Positions 25,921 through 39,600 of a stretch of 64,000 nt of DNA are shown piece after piece (position 1 is the first letter of the stretch; each line of letters opens with the position of its first letter). Where the stretch lies: the NCBI GenBank assembly GCA_013399305.1, contig VXAI01000087.1, forward strand, positions 2,070,151 to 2,134,150, read 5' to 3'. The translations under genes were made by a program, and so were the position numbers. The notes beneath the pieces were generated by a model, which did not search any database, had not been told where the DNA came from, and saw only the letters and a program-made list of their open reading frames with translations. This stretch comes from Rostratula benghalensis (taxonomy: Eukaryota; Chordata; Aves; Charadriiformes; Rostratulidae).

Positions 25921-26596
25921 ATTCTTGCAAAAGGTAATTCAGAACATCCATTTAGTGGGAATACTCATGTAAGTATTCCACAGAATATCAGACAACTGAT
26001 AGAAGATCAGTAGACCGGAACAGTCCAGGTTTTTTTTTTATTGTTCATGGGTAATTTACCACCTAGGCTTGTTGTGTTTTTTCCTCTTATTATCTACGTT
26101 TCCTGATTTCCACACCGTTTGCTATTTTCATGCAATTGCATACAATTGAATTTGGAACATAAAACATTAGAGAGAAGAAAATATATTACAATGAAAGGAG
26201 GAAAAATTCAAAGGTGGAAGTGAAGTGTTAAAAACTACAAGGCACTTCTGTCCCAATTCTTTTGATAACACAGAATGAGAAAGAGCAAATTAAAATTAAA
26301 TGGCAAGAAAAGTAAAACTGCTCAGTGATTTCTACTTTCCTCAGGTGGTAATAATTCACCTATGGAAATAATTGATACAAGAATACATTAAAACAAAAAA
26401 GCTCAGAATCTACACTAATGCAGAATCTCACATGTAAAACACACAGGATAACCAGAATTTCATAATAGGTTTGGAAGCATATTAAATACTCAGTCTGCAG
26501 GGAAGGAACCAAAGTACCACAGGTGAAAGCTCACTGGAAAGTCACCATTTGAAAAATGGATCTGTAACGGAGTATTGCTTTATTTTTACACGTACC

Positions 26597-26612
26597 AAAA
26601 AAAAAAAAAAAA
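26597..26612. repeat. Poly-A tract
   Basis: Sixteen consecutive A residues, with no recognisable retroposed sequence upstream. Confidence 0.85.
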
Positions 26613-29595
26613 GATATAAAGGAATGTGAAAATATGTTTCTAAGCACAAAAAGAACTATGAGCTAACATGACAACAGGATTGGAAAAAAACCTGAACTGT
26701 GAGCTGTCAGTTTTGTTTCTGTTTAAAACTCTTGCATTTTATCCTTCTATCAGACAGCTACATATATTTGTTCTGGACAGGTTTTTTGACAAGGACATTG
26801 TGGACTAAAAGCGTCATACTATATTTATTATTTTTACAGTACATGCACTCCATACTCATCATTTTAAGGCCGTTTTGCTTTCCAGCAGAATGCTGCAGGT
26901 TTTAATCACAAGTCTACTTTTACACTCAGTATGAGACCAAAATAAATACACCACCAGCGTGAACACTTTCCTGAGAGGACAAGGGGGATTCCTGCTTGTC
27001 ATAACTAATGATGGTGATCAAAGCCAACCAGGTGCTCATGTTGACCCTGAGCTTTGATCATTTACTATACTTTCCAATATCTGAGCCTGGGAGTGAGTTG
27101 CCCTAATGGCCTCTGATTACATTAGTGGCATATGGCAGGAAAAAGGAGTAGAAGATAAGAAGAAGCAAGAAGCAGAGGGGAATGTCTAGCTATGCAGCGT
27201 GTGTAGGCCTAAAAACCTCTGGGCAATTGAAGCAAGCTCATATTCAAAGCTTTTCACTCACTGTACATGTTAATGTTAATGAAATACTCAGTAGGCCTTT
27301 CATGAAAGCTGGTCCCAAAGGGCAATGACATGATCCTTTACTCACCTTTGAGTAATTACTCATATGAGTAGACTTGATAGTTTCAAAGGGGTTTTGCGTG
27401 TGTGTTTGTGTGAGTACTCTTCTGAAGTCTATGAAGTTTCTGATTTCTCAAAAGTGTATATTAATGCTACCTTTTTAGGCATTATAGGTATTTTCACTGA
27501 GTTGAGTTACTTTCACCCATTGCTGGCAGTGGTGTTCACGATAACCACTACTGTAAAATCCCAGTCAGACTAAAAATGATGCTTATCTTGCTAACATTAG
27601 TTTCTCATTAGTTCTAAAGATGGATTATGTGATAGTGTGATAGCTAAAGGCATTTTGGGGAGACTTGCTTCCATCAAGCCTAATTCACACATAAGTGAAT
27701 CTTTCTGAAAACAGTTTTCTTTTGTCTGTGCCAGCACTTGAACAATTCTAAGTACAGCAGCAGCAATTTTAAATGTACAGATATAATTTCTTAGCGCAGC
27801 AAGGTTCTCTGACTGCTGTGCACATTTCAGATGTTCTCCAAACACATTGCAGCCAGAGAGAATAAACGTAGCAGGTGACATTATTATATGGGCCAGAAGC
27901 TGAGATAATTATTTAATTCACATCCTAGGAAAAAGCAATGATAAGAAAAAAAGAACTCTGGTAACATCTTTGTAAGATTCTTCTTCACAAAGTTCAGAGA
28001 GAACCAAGAACATCAGTGACCTATTTTTCTTTCCAGAAAAGTGGAGTCTTTCCTCGGCACTTTAACAAGCCAAGAATTCAAGGATGTTCTTTTATAAAAG
28101 AAAGAAATTTCAGCCTTCAAACACCTGCATTTCTCAGCATGGAAAGGGTCGGGTTTTTTCTGTGCTTTGCTATCCCCGTTATAAGCAAGAACAAGAGAGG
28201 GTAATCAAAGTTACATGCTCCTACTGAAAACTAGAATTCTATTATCATCAAATGTTTTTATCTGCTGGTTCACTTATAATCATCATTAGCAGCCTTAAAA
28301 CATTTCCTCTGACTTAAATAATGTTAATGAAGATCCCAGCTTAACGAAGCAGCCCTGGAATAGTCCAAACACCTACCCGCTGATATAATTTCACAAGATT
28401 ACTATTTTACACAAAATTTAGCCGTTGGTGTTTATTCAGCATAACCCTGACTGTTAGAAGCCTGGTAACAGGATATATTTCATCTTCTCTCCTAATGCCC
28501 AGACTTGGTATCTGCACTCACCTACAGCAGTTCAGCCACCTTTGTAGAGCTTGTTGATACTGATGCTCCATATGTCTGACTTTTCTCTAGTAATTGCCTT
28601 TAAAAGTGGAAAAAAAATGTTCCCACAATGTCCTTTCCTCACAGCATTTGTATGTTTACACTTACAAACTTTTGACAGTAGCTGCCACCATACATCAGTT
28701 CTGCTGCCAGGGGAATAAAGGAAAATTTTAATATGGAATTATGGTTAAAATAGAGAATTCAGCGGAGATCACACGCTTTCAGTGACAAAAGCATAGATGA
28801 ATGCATTTACAAATAGATGGATGCTGTTCAATATCACAAATAACAATAAAAAGAAAGAATGTTTTGGTCTTCCTTTGAAGTGCCTTTACTATGCAAATGA
28901 TCTGCTTTAGGCTTAATTCTACAGACAGTTCCCCGGTTGCATATCCGTGTGGTCTCAGAAGCCAGAGTGCTGTATCACAAGTTGGTATTTTCATGGTGTC
29001 ACATTGCACCTCATCTAATTCCATGTCACAGTAAATTACGGGTGTCTGGGTCCTGCAGCATTTGCAGCTTGAAAAAGTCAAACTATGCAATTGTGGCGTG
29101 TACTAGGTGGTACCATGGAGCTCCGACCTTGATATGTAGTTTAAGTCACTTTCAATGCATTAACAGTAACTGATGGAAATATTTAGTAGTGTCACAGGCA
29201 AAAGAGAAGATATAATCTCTCTTACATTTTACAAACCGGAGTTCTACACAGTAGAAAATAAACCTGATACAGTCTTGTACAGAAAGCTGGCTGGCATGTC
29301 TTCCATAAGGTTCTACTATAGTCTTATTTATATGCTTCTGTTGGTATGTTTGTCATTTTCAGGGTTATAAATGGAACATCCAAAATATGCTGCAAAGGCT
29401 GGATGAATTCTCCAACTATTCCTAAATGTATGTCTCACTTTATGTCACATTAAGGACAACAACATTTGTGGTGCTTTCTAACAGCTTTTATTTTGCATCC
29501 AGGGAAATCAGGGCAGACCCAAACTCTGTCCATGACAATAAAAGAAATATTTTTCCCCTCAGCCAGCTGGCTTCAGAAAATACTGTCATCCATGG

Positions 29596-30141
29596 TGTTG
29601 TGGTTTTAAACCCACCTGGCAATTAGGTCCATGCAGCCATTCACGCACTCACTCCTCCCAGCCCAGTATATAGGGCGAAAAAGGAAAAATCTCATTAATT
29701 GAAAAAAGGACATTTTAATAGAATAGTAACAGAAGATTATAATGATAATGATAATAAGAATGAAGATGATGATAATAATACAATAATAATAGTGATAATG
29801 ATAAAAGGCAAGAGAATATATAAAATTAGTGCTGCAATTCAATTGCTCACCACCTGATGATTGATTGACCCGCCCATCTCAAGCAGAAGTTCCTGTCCCC
29901 CAGCCAATTTCTATGGATATAGTGCACATGATGTCTATGGTATAGAATATACCTTTTGCTCACTTGTCTGGTCTGTTCTCCCTCTCAGCTTCTATGGGAA
30001 GCTGAAAAAGTCCTTGACTTAACATAAGTATTAGTTAGTAACAAATAAAACAATATGTATTATCAATATTATTCTCATACTAAATCACACAGCAGCTACC
30101 AGGAAGAAAATTAACTGTACCCTAGCTGAAACCAAGGCACA
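29596..30141 (-). mobile_element. Solo LTR of an avian endogenous retrovirus (minus strand)
   Basis: Read on the minus strand, the segment starts TGTGCCTTGGTTTCAGCT at 30141 and ends CCACAACA at 29596, so it keeps the TG...CA termini of an LTR (546 bp). Blocks typical of an abundant avian LTR family are present: 'gagttaatttt'-like sequence near the 5' end, 'gtcaaggac...cagcttc', 'ggtggtgagcaattg', a TTAT/ATTATC-rich array, and a terminal 'ggctgca...ttgcc' region. The expected TATA box is degraded to an ACTATATCC-like sequence. An ATTAAA polyadenylation-type signal remains. The interior array (29731-29800) is expanded ATA/GAT-rich repeat. No gag/pol/env sequence flanks it, which fits a solo LTR left by recombination. 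Flanking 5-bp sequences (CATGG left, CAGCA right) do not form a clear target-site duplication. The family is probably ERVL-like, recalled from memory rather than searched. Confidence 0.85.
29731..29800. repeat. (GATAAT)n/(AAT)n array inside the LTR
   Basis: An irregular trinucleotide-type array of GAT, AAT and GATAAT units. It lies in the interior position where this LTR family normally has a shorter ATTATC-rich stretch, so it looks like expansion of a native part of the LTR. Confidence 0.85.
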
Positions 30142-30160
30142 CAGCATAAATTTTTACTGC

Positions 30161-30600
30161 TGTCCGGGTTTCATCTGGCATAGAGTTAACTTTATTCCCA
30201 GCAGCTGCTATGGTGCTGTGTTTTAGATTTGGGAGGGGAAAGATTGTCAATAGCATACAAAAAGTTGGGAGGGGACACAGGTGGGACAGTTAACCCCCAG
30301 CTGTCCAAAGGACTAATCCATGACATGTGAAAACATGCTTAGTACAGAAAGTTGAGGGAAGAAAAAGGAAGGGGCAGGGGATGGAGGGGATGTTCTGAGT
30401 GATGACATTTGTCTTGCTAAATAACCATTACACATAATGGAGCCCAGCTTTCCTGAAGATGGCCAAGCACCTGCCTGCTCGTGAGCAGCAGTGGACGTAT
30501 TCCTTCTTTTGCTTCGCTTGTGTGCATGGCTTTTGTTCTACCTATTAAATGTTCCTTATCTCAATGTCATGAAGATATTTAAAAATTCTCCACACTTAAC
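30161..30600 (+). mobile_element. Truncated LTR of an avian endogenous retrovirus (plus strand)
   Basis: It starts 'tgtccgggtttcatctggca', the 5' terminal motif of the same broad avian LTR group as the minus-strand neighbour. Its middle differs: 'gttgggaggggacacag', 'gatggagggg', 'gatgacatttgtcttgct', 'ggagcccagctttcctg', 'cacctgcctgc', then 'ttgcttcgcttgtgtgcatgg' (near that form) and an ATTAAA signal at 30544-30549. After 'ccttatctcaat' the expected last ~100 bp, ending CA, are missing or unrecognisable, so the right boundary is approximate. A TATA box is not visible. No internal retroviral genes follow. It is a decayed solo LTR, probably of a related but distinct subfamily. Confidence 0.82.
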
Positions 30601-33600
30601 ACAATAACGCAACCCTCAAATTCCTAATGCCATGTTTCACAGGGTAGGATTTGCACTCATTAACTCCTGGGAAGTTCCTAAACACTAGGGGATTTCACTC
30701 CTTCTTTGGTATAAGAAGTAAGGTCCCAAGAAGACTCAAAAAGTATTTATTTCCTGAAAATGATAGCAGACTGACCAAGTGTTCTTATGTCTAAAAGTGC
30801 TGGAATTTATGAAATGGTGTCAGAAAATCTCCTCGTCTGCATAGAACCCTATCCTTCTATTAATGGCAGGTAAATTTTTCAAAAGCCATTACCTGATTTA
30901 ACAGCCTTAATCACATTTTAGAGATGGCTTTATAATTTGATAACTCAGCCTTATTTTGAAAGGAATCTGGAAGTCACACGTCATCTGTTTCTGCCTTTTT
31001 GAGAATCACATCTTGCACTCAATGCAATCTTTAAGCATCTTGAAAATGCTGGGTTTTGTAAGGGTAAGGGTACTTGTAAGGGTACTTCTAAACTATGGGG
31101 ATTAAAAGTTTCACTGCATGCCTAGGTTACATTTCCTTGCTTTTTCCCTCCATGTTAAAGCAATGTCTGAGCAAATGTTTTTCATCTGTTCTTTCATGGA
31201 AAGGCAATGACATGTATGTACCAAGAAAATAAATCAAAATCTGTATACAGTATGATGTCTATGTGAAAATGCATGAGGACAAGGCAGAAAGATGGAATGG
31301 ATATTAGGCACATTAATGCTTTTGACTGGCTTGCTAAAACCAGAATGAGTTTGGAAAATACAGAGGATGAATCCAGTTGCTGTCATGATTGATTTGCCTG
31401 GCTTATCTGTAATGATCTAGCTACAGTTGCAGGTTTAGCATTTTACCAGTTTTTTTGTGTGATACCTCTCTAATATTCACCTCACCTGAGATCTCTTATA
31501 CTGTAGTATGAGGGAGACTATTATCAGTAATAAGCTATGTGTGTTTCTGCAAGATGCATGACAGCTGCAAAGAATAGAGTCAAACTTTGAAAACAAATGG
31601 TGTAACTTCAGTTCTGCAAAGCCCTTACCCATTTGCTTCATGCCCTGAGTGGTGAATAACCCTATTGGCCCTAGTTAGACCTTTTACTGTGTGGCTAAAG
31701 AAGCACATGAATCTTTTTAGGATAAGAGCCTGTAGCTTTGATTAAAAGGCAAAATGCAAATTACCCTCTACCTTGTTTGCCCTATAGAGACCAATAAAAA
31801 TTTGTACAGCACAAGGATGACTATGTGTGTAATGCATTTATTGGTCTGTCCCTGTACAGTCAGTAATTCTTTACCCAGTGTTAAAAATGCGGTGTTGCTG
31901 CAGTTGTTTTTTTTTCATGAATAATAGGAATTGGAGTGAAGTTTAGATAGCTGAAACACTATAAGTGATGGTCATGTTTAGAAACACAGTAGGATACAGC
32001 ATATCAGCACTGCAATGCTACAAATGCAGTATATAATGCTGGTAGAGTGCTGTTGTGACTAGAATCAGGCCTTTAGTCAAGTAAAGAGATATTTCTTGGT
32101 ATTATAGGGTCACACCCTACTGTCAAGTTTTAAGTAACACTCTGCATTGATCTCAGTGGGTAGTTGTGTTTAAAAATTGATGGCGTGACCTGGCCCTTAA
32201 TATGGAGCGACATCTGAAAGGAACAGACAGATTTTGCTGCTCCCTGCACTGTGAAAAAAAAGGGAGAGGAAGAAGGAGGAGGAAACACACCAGGCCTCGT
32301 ACTATCTTGATGTATGTGGAGGGCACAAAAGTTTAAGCAGTATTAATAGCTTGAGCTTCAGCCTGCCTAATAACCAATATAATCTTAGTTTATTTCCACT
32401 GACTTCAGTGGAGTTGCATTGGATTTACATCTTTGTTAATGCAATCAGAATCCAGTTGATTATATATCTGTAATTTGAGATTCAAATTAAGAAACATTTC
32501 TATAAAAAATGAGCTGGGCTTTAGGCAGAGAGTTGTTCGGGTTTTGTTCAGTGTACATACTGCTTTATTAATACACACAAATCTTAGAAATATATGCAAA
32601 TGAGATTGCATGTGAAAAAAATTCTTTCTTATTATTTCAGGAAAACATATACTCTTTACTAGGCTCTGCGAAGATATTGGGAAAATCTACAAAGACAAGG
32701 GTGGGAAATTAGTATGTGGTAAACAGAAAATACTGTTGGTCCTTTTATTTCACACCAGAAATATGTTTTAAATACATTCGGAGTTAAATGCAGAAATATT
32801 TTAATGAAAAGCAATGTTTGAAGCACCTCATAAATACTTTGTTACTGAAAGTATTTTGGACTTAGAAGGAGAACCTGAAGAGCCACATTAATATTTCCAA
32901 CTATTCCTCTCAGGTTGGAAATTTATGGATGCTGCATATCCTTTGGGCTGCAGACTTGATGTGTTTGTCCGGTCTGGTTCTCACCAATCACTTTTCTATC
33001 AGTCTGAAAACTTACAACAAACCATAACATATTTGTTTACTCTTTGACCAGAGAAGAATTTCTAAAAGCTTTGTCTATTCTTATTTAAATTTGACTTTTC
33101 CACGTGCTATTTGTCTTGCTCATGTGTTCACATGGTTTGGATAAGCTTCCATTTTTCTTCAACAGCCAATGATGTTTTATGTTATTGGAGACTTAAAGTC
33201 AGCTTCTCAGCCATGCTGTAATCATTTTGATCTTCCTGATTTTCTTCTCCTCATATCAACATCCGCATGTAAACTTCTATCACATAGCAAGGCTATGTGT
33301 GATCAGTGTGATCAAAATCGTCTCATCCCTGTTCCCTGTTTTGTTTTTTTTTTTCTCTTTGTTTTACCAAAGGCAGTTATCTGGTTCAAATTACAATATG
33401 AATACAACATAGGCAGAGGGATGTGTGCAATGAAGATTAACAATAAGTCACTGAGCTCACTGTAACTTCCTCAATGTCAAAAAATGTGCCTTTGTAAATC
33501 CTCTGGGACTGCCTGTACAATACTTGCATATTCCAGCCCTTATGTCAGGCTGATACCCATCTGTCTGTTTGCTAGGCTTGGTCTCTCCTGTCCTTTCTGG

Positions 33601-36600
33601 TATCACTCTCTCTGTTTTGGGGGAATGGGAGAGGAGGGGCTCTGAAGAGCACAACTTCCCTTCATTTTGTTCAAAAGTGAGATCCTCCGGACATGATACC
33701 TCTCTTCAACGTACTATAGCCCTACCTACGTGCTGCTGTAGGATCCTTTTGTGCTAATTCTAAAAGAAACAAGTCGGCACCCAACATTTTAAGTAACCTT
33801 GAATATCACTATTGTATTTGAATAATTTAGATCATAGCCTTGACTCCTACTTGCAGATATAATGGTTTTGATAAATCTTAGTACAGGGGCTGAAGTTTTG
33901 TAGTGTGCACAGCACAAAATTTGCATCCAAGTCAGATGATAGCAGGAAGAGGTAATCTTAAGCCCTTCTGATTCTGTACCACTCTAGAGCTGAAGGGGTG
34001 TCTGGCATAATTTTGAACCCCTGCAGGTATTGCCCTGAGAGCCACAGCACTGCACTCACTCTCTGAAGTGTGACACAGCCTCACTTTGACACCTCCTTCC
34101 TTTGGCACTGTATCTGAACCGGGCTTTTGGGGGATTCTCTGCAGAGGGATGATCAGTGAAGTAACCCCTCGCTCACGGACTGCCAGTAAGTCATTCTGCA
34201 AAGCTGCCACTGATAAACATTTTGTGATCATCCCAGATAGAGGTGTGCATATCTAGCACCCATCACGATCATGAAAACAATTATATACTTTTGTAAACAT
34301 GCACATATTTTCTTTGGCTTTTTTATTTTCAGCAATAAAACAGCAATATGCTTTGTTCCTTCCTGTCATCATATAATGGATAACAGACATAACAACCCCC
34401 AAAACTGTGTATCTGCCACAAGAACCCTCACAGTGCCACTCCCATTTCTCTGTGGGGCTTTTTTGTTTGGTTGTTTTTTTGTTTTTTTTTTAACAATTTA
34501 GAAATCTTGCCAGCTGTGCATTCAATCATGGGATGGTTTGTTTGGAAATACAGATTTTGACTGGAAAACATGCATGAGCTGAGTAGTGTCTGACAGTATC
34601 CTCCTGCCCAGTGTGTGAGACAAGCAGAACATGTAACATCCTGGTGCCTGGAGGACCAAAACGCGGATGCAATTCCCAAGGAATGGGCTTCCTGTAGGAT
34701 GTTGCTGTCTCTGCATCCCCTATTTCTTGTGAACACATAGGCCCAAGTCTTACTAGGAGAGAAATGATAGGCAGACAAAGCCTTGCACAGAACAGGATTA
34801 CACAAAACTGTCTTCCTTAGGAAAGCCAGGTAGGTAGAAATTACCACATGGTAAGTTATCTAGGCCATACTGATTCTTGGTCGCTTCAAGCAGAGGGAAT
34901 GTATTCCAGAAAGGAAATCTGTTAGCCTCCTCTAGATTGAATGGGATATTCTTGCTCTTTTCTGATGTTATCCAGCAACTGCTCTGATTCCAGGTTATCT
35001 GATTTCAGGCAGGCATCTGAGTAGGTGGAAATTATTACAAGTTTCCTTTGGAGTTTTCAGAAATAGCTGTTATCATCTGGCATCGTTGTGTTCTTATTTG
35101 GGGAGGATTGATGATATGAAAATAGCTGCTTATCTTTATAGCTGAAGTATAAAGGATATGTAAGCATATATTTACTACTGTCTGGCAATTAATTGCTTAA
35201 TGCATGTAATGCAGTCTTCTGAGTGCTCTCTAAATCAGTATGTGACTGCCTAAAGTCTTAGGCATTTCAGAGTCTGGCGGCCTATACAGTTATCACAGTG
35301 TTCACCTTAGAGCAGATACTTGTACAAGAAAACACACAGATTTTTCAAAAATGACTCATGCGATGTAGTACTTGTCTATTAGATCATCTTGGAGGAAAAA
35401 AAAAGTAACAAAGCTCTCTAGTCTTTGCAATGAATACCTGTTTAGATGTTTGTTCTCTGAATGACTTCATGTCTTTTTTTTTTTTTTTTCTTTTTTTTTT
35501 TCCTAGTTCACAATGGCTTAGTTTTGGTAGAAAAGAAGGTAGTGAAATTTTCAGTGTAAACACAGTCACTGCCTGTCTTCCCTAATTTTTATTTAAGTAT
35601 TAAGTGTGTGATCATATTTTTTCTACAGTATTTGCACAACTCTGCCTTGGCTAATATATTTTGCCACCTTTTAGGAGAGTGGCAAAACTGTAAACTCAGA
35701 TAAAAACATTCTGGGAATTTAAGTTTCTCACTTTGTGGGCAGCCTATCTCTAACTGTCAGTCTCTAAAGAATGATCACTGCTCAGTTACATACTACATTC
35801 AGGAAAAGAAAAACATCAAAAAACTCAGAAGACTGAAAATTAAATGAGCAGTGATGCCTTAATATACAGTCCAAAATTATGCAGCAAAGTTCCAGATAGA
35901 AGAAGAAAGTAATATTTCTTCTTGTACTGTGAGTATGTCCTTTTTTTCTTTTTAGGTAGTCCCTAACTATTCTTCTGCATTTTGTTGGTGGTGTAGCTCT
36001 ATTTATTGAAGAAGGAGCCTAGACACCTAATATACTCAGCCTGAATTGTCCAGTTGAGGCTGGACACTTGCTATGGAATTGCTGAGACACTTCAACAATT
36101 TAAGCAATATCTTGCACTTGATTTGTGGTATCAATGAACACAAATAATTTCTTGGTATTTTTTAAGGTTCTTTCCTTAAATATCTCACCTTATAAGCTAT
36201 CACAAAAGCTCCTCGATATGTCAGACAATAGCAGAAAATACCATTTTACGAATCCATTGAAGACATCCAGCCACCAGGGAAAAAACAATCTCCACTATGT
36301 TTATTTCCTCTTCAATAGTGATTATTGCTCCTGAACAGGATGGTCTACTTTTCTCAGCAAGAAATTTTTTCCTCATGCTACGAAATAAGGGGAGGTTTCT
36401 GGGTTTAATGCTGATATACCATCTCGCATGCAAGTTCAGCCATTTTAAAGGTAACAAATAACCACATATAGGACATAAAGAACAACCCTCTTCGGAGTGA
36501 AGATTGAATACGCCACACATCTAATGAATGGCTGCCTGTCTCATGCTGCTGTATGTACAGGAATACCTACTGTACTTTATAGTCGATCGTCAGGTTACTG

Positions 36601-39600
36601 CAGAGCTAAAATGTTCATATAGTGTGTCATCATTCCCTTAGACAATTCTTGTACTTATCTTTCTCTGCTTTTATTTCCCTGCATTACATTGTGCATTTTA
36701 GGAACTCAGTACTGCATATCTGAAAAAATATATCTCAATACACTGTTTAAAATGTGGTTCTCGACCAAGATTTTTAAGCCCAAAGGAATGGATTGAACAG
36801 AGAGAATTCTGGTTTTGCGCTGATTGAAAACCGCTGTTGTGTAATTCTCATTTTCCTCTACTAAGATATAGAAATTTACATTTCTGTTTGCCTCTTTTTT
36901 CTTTTCCTAGTGCTTCTTTTCAGAAGGAGGAAACAACATTCTTTTTCCTTATGGGTGTTCTGGGACTATCTAATGACAAAACATTGTACATTTCAACAGA
37001 AAATTACTCATCTCTCACACAGAAACAATGTCTTGTGCATGTGGTCTTACAGTAACTAATATGAGAAAGGTATCTTAAACCATCTCTTAGATCATCCAAA
37101 TGCTCAATTACTATTGATTAATATTGGTATGTTTTATACCCCAATTCATGTATTTTTATGATAAAATCATAGCTTAAATTGTTTTCAGACTTTTATCAAA
37201 GTAGTTTGTAATAGCTATGTACCCTATTTGCCAAGTTCCTAATGCATTCATATCCTAATTAAGAGCAGCATTTTAACGTATCAATAAACTTATATTCATA
37301 AGTGTGCATTCTAAGTAGTTCCCAAAAGAGATCTTCTGTTTAAGGTGCTTTTTCTGTATTAGTTCTTGAAGTACACTGGAGATTCTGCTCCAGCACCTGA
37401 TAATGTAATATGAAAAAAGAAGCCTGAAGAAGCCAATGCTGAATCTGTGCAGTTGTAAGTACTGAAAAAAAAACAGGGACAGATGCATTTATAGCTATTA
37501 ATCTGATAAATGCATGTGCATATTTTCATAAGAAATGCACAAAAAATCAACTGATGATGGAAGTAATTTGACTTTTTAGGATATGAATGAGATAGCAGAA
37601 CGTCAAGGCACCCTATCCTGAGAAATCCTGCTCCAGGCAGGTCATCAGTGCTCCTTAAAAGGAAAATCACTTAGATGATGAGTTTAAGTTTAATACAGAT
37701 AACTGTCAAATGCAAAAACACTATTGTCAGAAAAGGTTAAGATTTATACGTACCTATCATTCATGTTAGCACCTGCTTATTGGCTAACAAGCTTTAATGG
37801 AAAAAGGTTATATTGGTAGCTTTACCAGATGTTTTACAAAGTTTTATTGATGTTAACTTGAAAGCAAATATGTAGTCTTTGATTTTTAGTCGCTGAGAAT
37901 ATACTTCATTTCAGTTCCAAATACAGGATAGGATTTATTTTGGAAGCTTTGTTTTGATTGTTTGGGTTTTGGGGTTTTTTTTTGAAAGAAATAAGACAAA
38001 AATATGACCCCCAAATAAAGCATCAGCATCATCACGTGGTATATTACACCAGGACGTTATTTTCTGAATTCCTATCAAAAGCTAGAAAATACTTATCTGT
38101 CTATGTGGGCAAAATCCAACCTGTACCACTCTTTGACGAACTTCTTCCTAGCCAGAATCACAATATGTGCTTGTTTTTCTTCTTTTCAAGCTGTACATCC
38201 AGACAAATACATATATACTTATGTGAGCAACCAGGGTCCGCAGCTGCAACTAAGAAAAAGTTTTAGTCCCTTCCTTTTTGAACTGGTAAAAAGATGATTT
38301 AAGAGGAGGTGAAGATTTGGTTTTCCAGGCTAAACTTAATTTTATTTTTTTTTTTAGAAAATACATACAATGAGTAGCTGTTGCAGGGTACAGTGCGTAA
38401 GGCACCCAGCATACTGCTGACCCATGTCTCTGGTAGATGTATGGCTATATTCTGTTTTAAGATTTTCACTCAGAGCTTCCATTTACTCCAGTATTAGGTA
38501 CATTAATAAGTTTTGGACAAAGAATTTGTCTTGCATTATCTTCAATATTTTCTGTATATCCCACATGTTCAGGTCACCTCAGTATAGATTCATTGTAGTA
38601 GCACTAGCTGAGTTTATCTCACTTAGTGACTTAGAACACCAGAAATTCTTTGCAACAGAACTCTACATAGTGTGAGGTTTCTCCTTTTCCATGTATATTT
38701 GAAAGTCTTAAAACAAGGTAATACATGTGTTTTATTGGAACTAATCATTCAGCATTTAGTTTTTAATGTGCACCAGGACTTACTTCTTTCTGCTGGTGTT
38801 ATTTTAATATACTAAAAACTTGGATGTTGGAGGAAGGAGTCGCATTAAGAAACAAACCTCGTGAACAAAATTTAATGTAACATACACTCTCAGTAAATCC
38901 ACAACTGCGTGAAGTAGAGATAATTGATATTCTAGTTTATGCAAGAGATATCATGCAAAGTCACCTTTCTTTTACTTGCTAATGTCAGAGTTTTTGGGAA
39001 AATTCAGTATTACAAAAGTTGCTCATAAAAAAAATCCCAACTTCTAAATGATATTGCTGCTATTACTGAGCTGCTATTTGTAAGAAAACTAAAATGCTGA
39101 TGTTAACAATGTTTCTGCAAGTACACATTTCATATTCTGCTTTGTCTCACAGTATTGAAATGAAGCCAACATAGGTCTTTTGAAACCAAAAAAGGTTTTC
39201 CTGAGGATATGTAACAAGACATTTTAAATTTTGGATTTCAGGTACACTCCTGCATGTGAGAGACATACATAAAGGAAAAAATAATAAAGTATATCTATGT
39301 TTGTATTTCAAATTACTGCCACACGTTGCTTGTGTACTTAAAGAGTCAGTAATTATTTTTTGTTTCATTTCCTGAATGATTTTTTTAATCATCATGATTT
39401 AGCATCTTGACAAACGAAAAACATAACACAGTACAGAAATATGTTATTATTTCACCTTTCTTTGGAAAAGATAAAGTTATTTGTAATTTTCTTTTATTGT
39501 ATTTTCAGCTGGAATTTTCCATTCATTTTTACCATATGTCAGGACAATACCTAATCTTCCAGAAGAGAAAATGACCACTTTATTTGCAGTTATTTAAAAT

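Larger units (their letters stand above)
20256..29595. other. Unique non-coding stretch
   Basis: No gene or interspersed element was recognised. Simple repeats lie at 22540-22575 (CCAAAA units), 22945-22983 (G run followed by A-rich sequence), 25851-25920 (TG then AG-rich) and 26597-26612 (A tract). The minus-strand frame at 22058-22240 gives a mildly hydrophobic 60-residue peptide, but a stop lies immediately upstream and no family is recognised. Confidence 0.5.

Noticed and set aside
34428..34847. Minus-strand frame of 139 codons
   Set aside because: It ends in a low-complexity K/Q/N-rich stretch encoded by a T-rich tract, has no domain, and two other overlapping frames exist in the same place.
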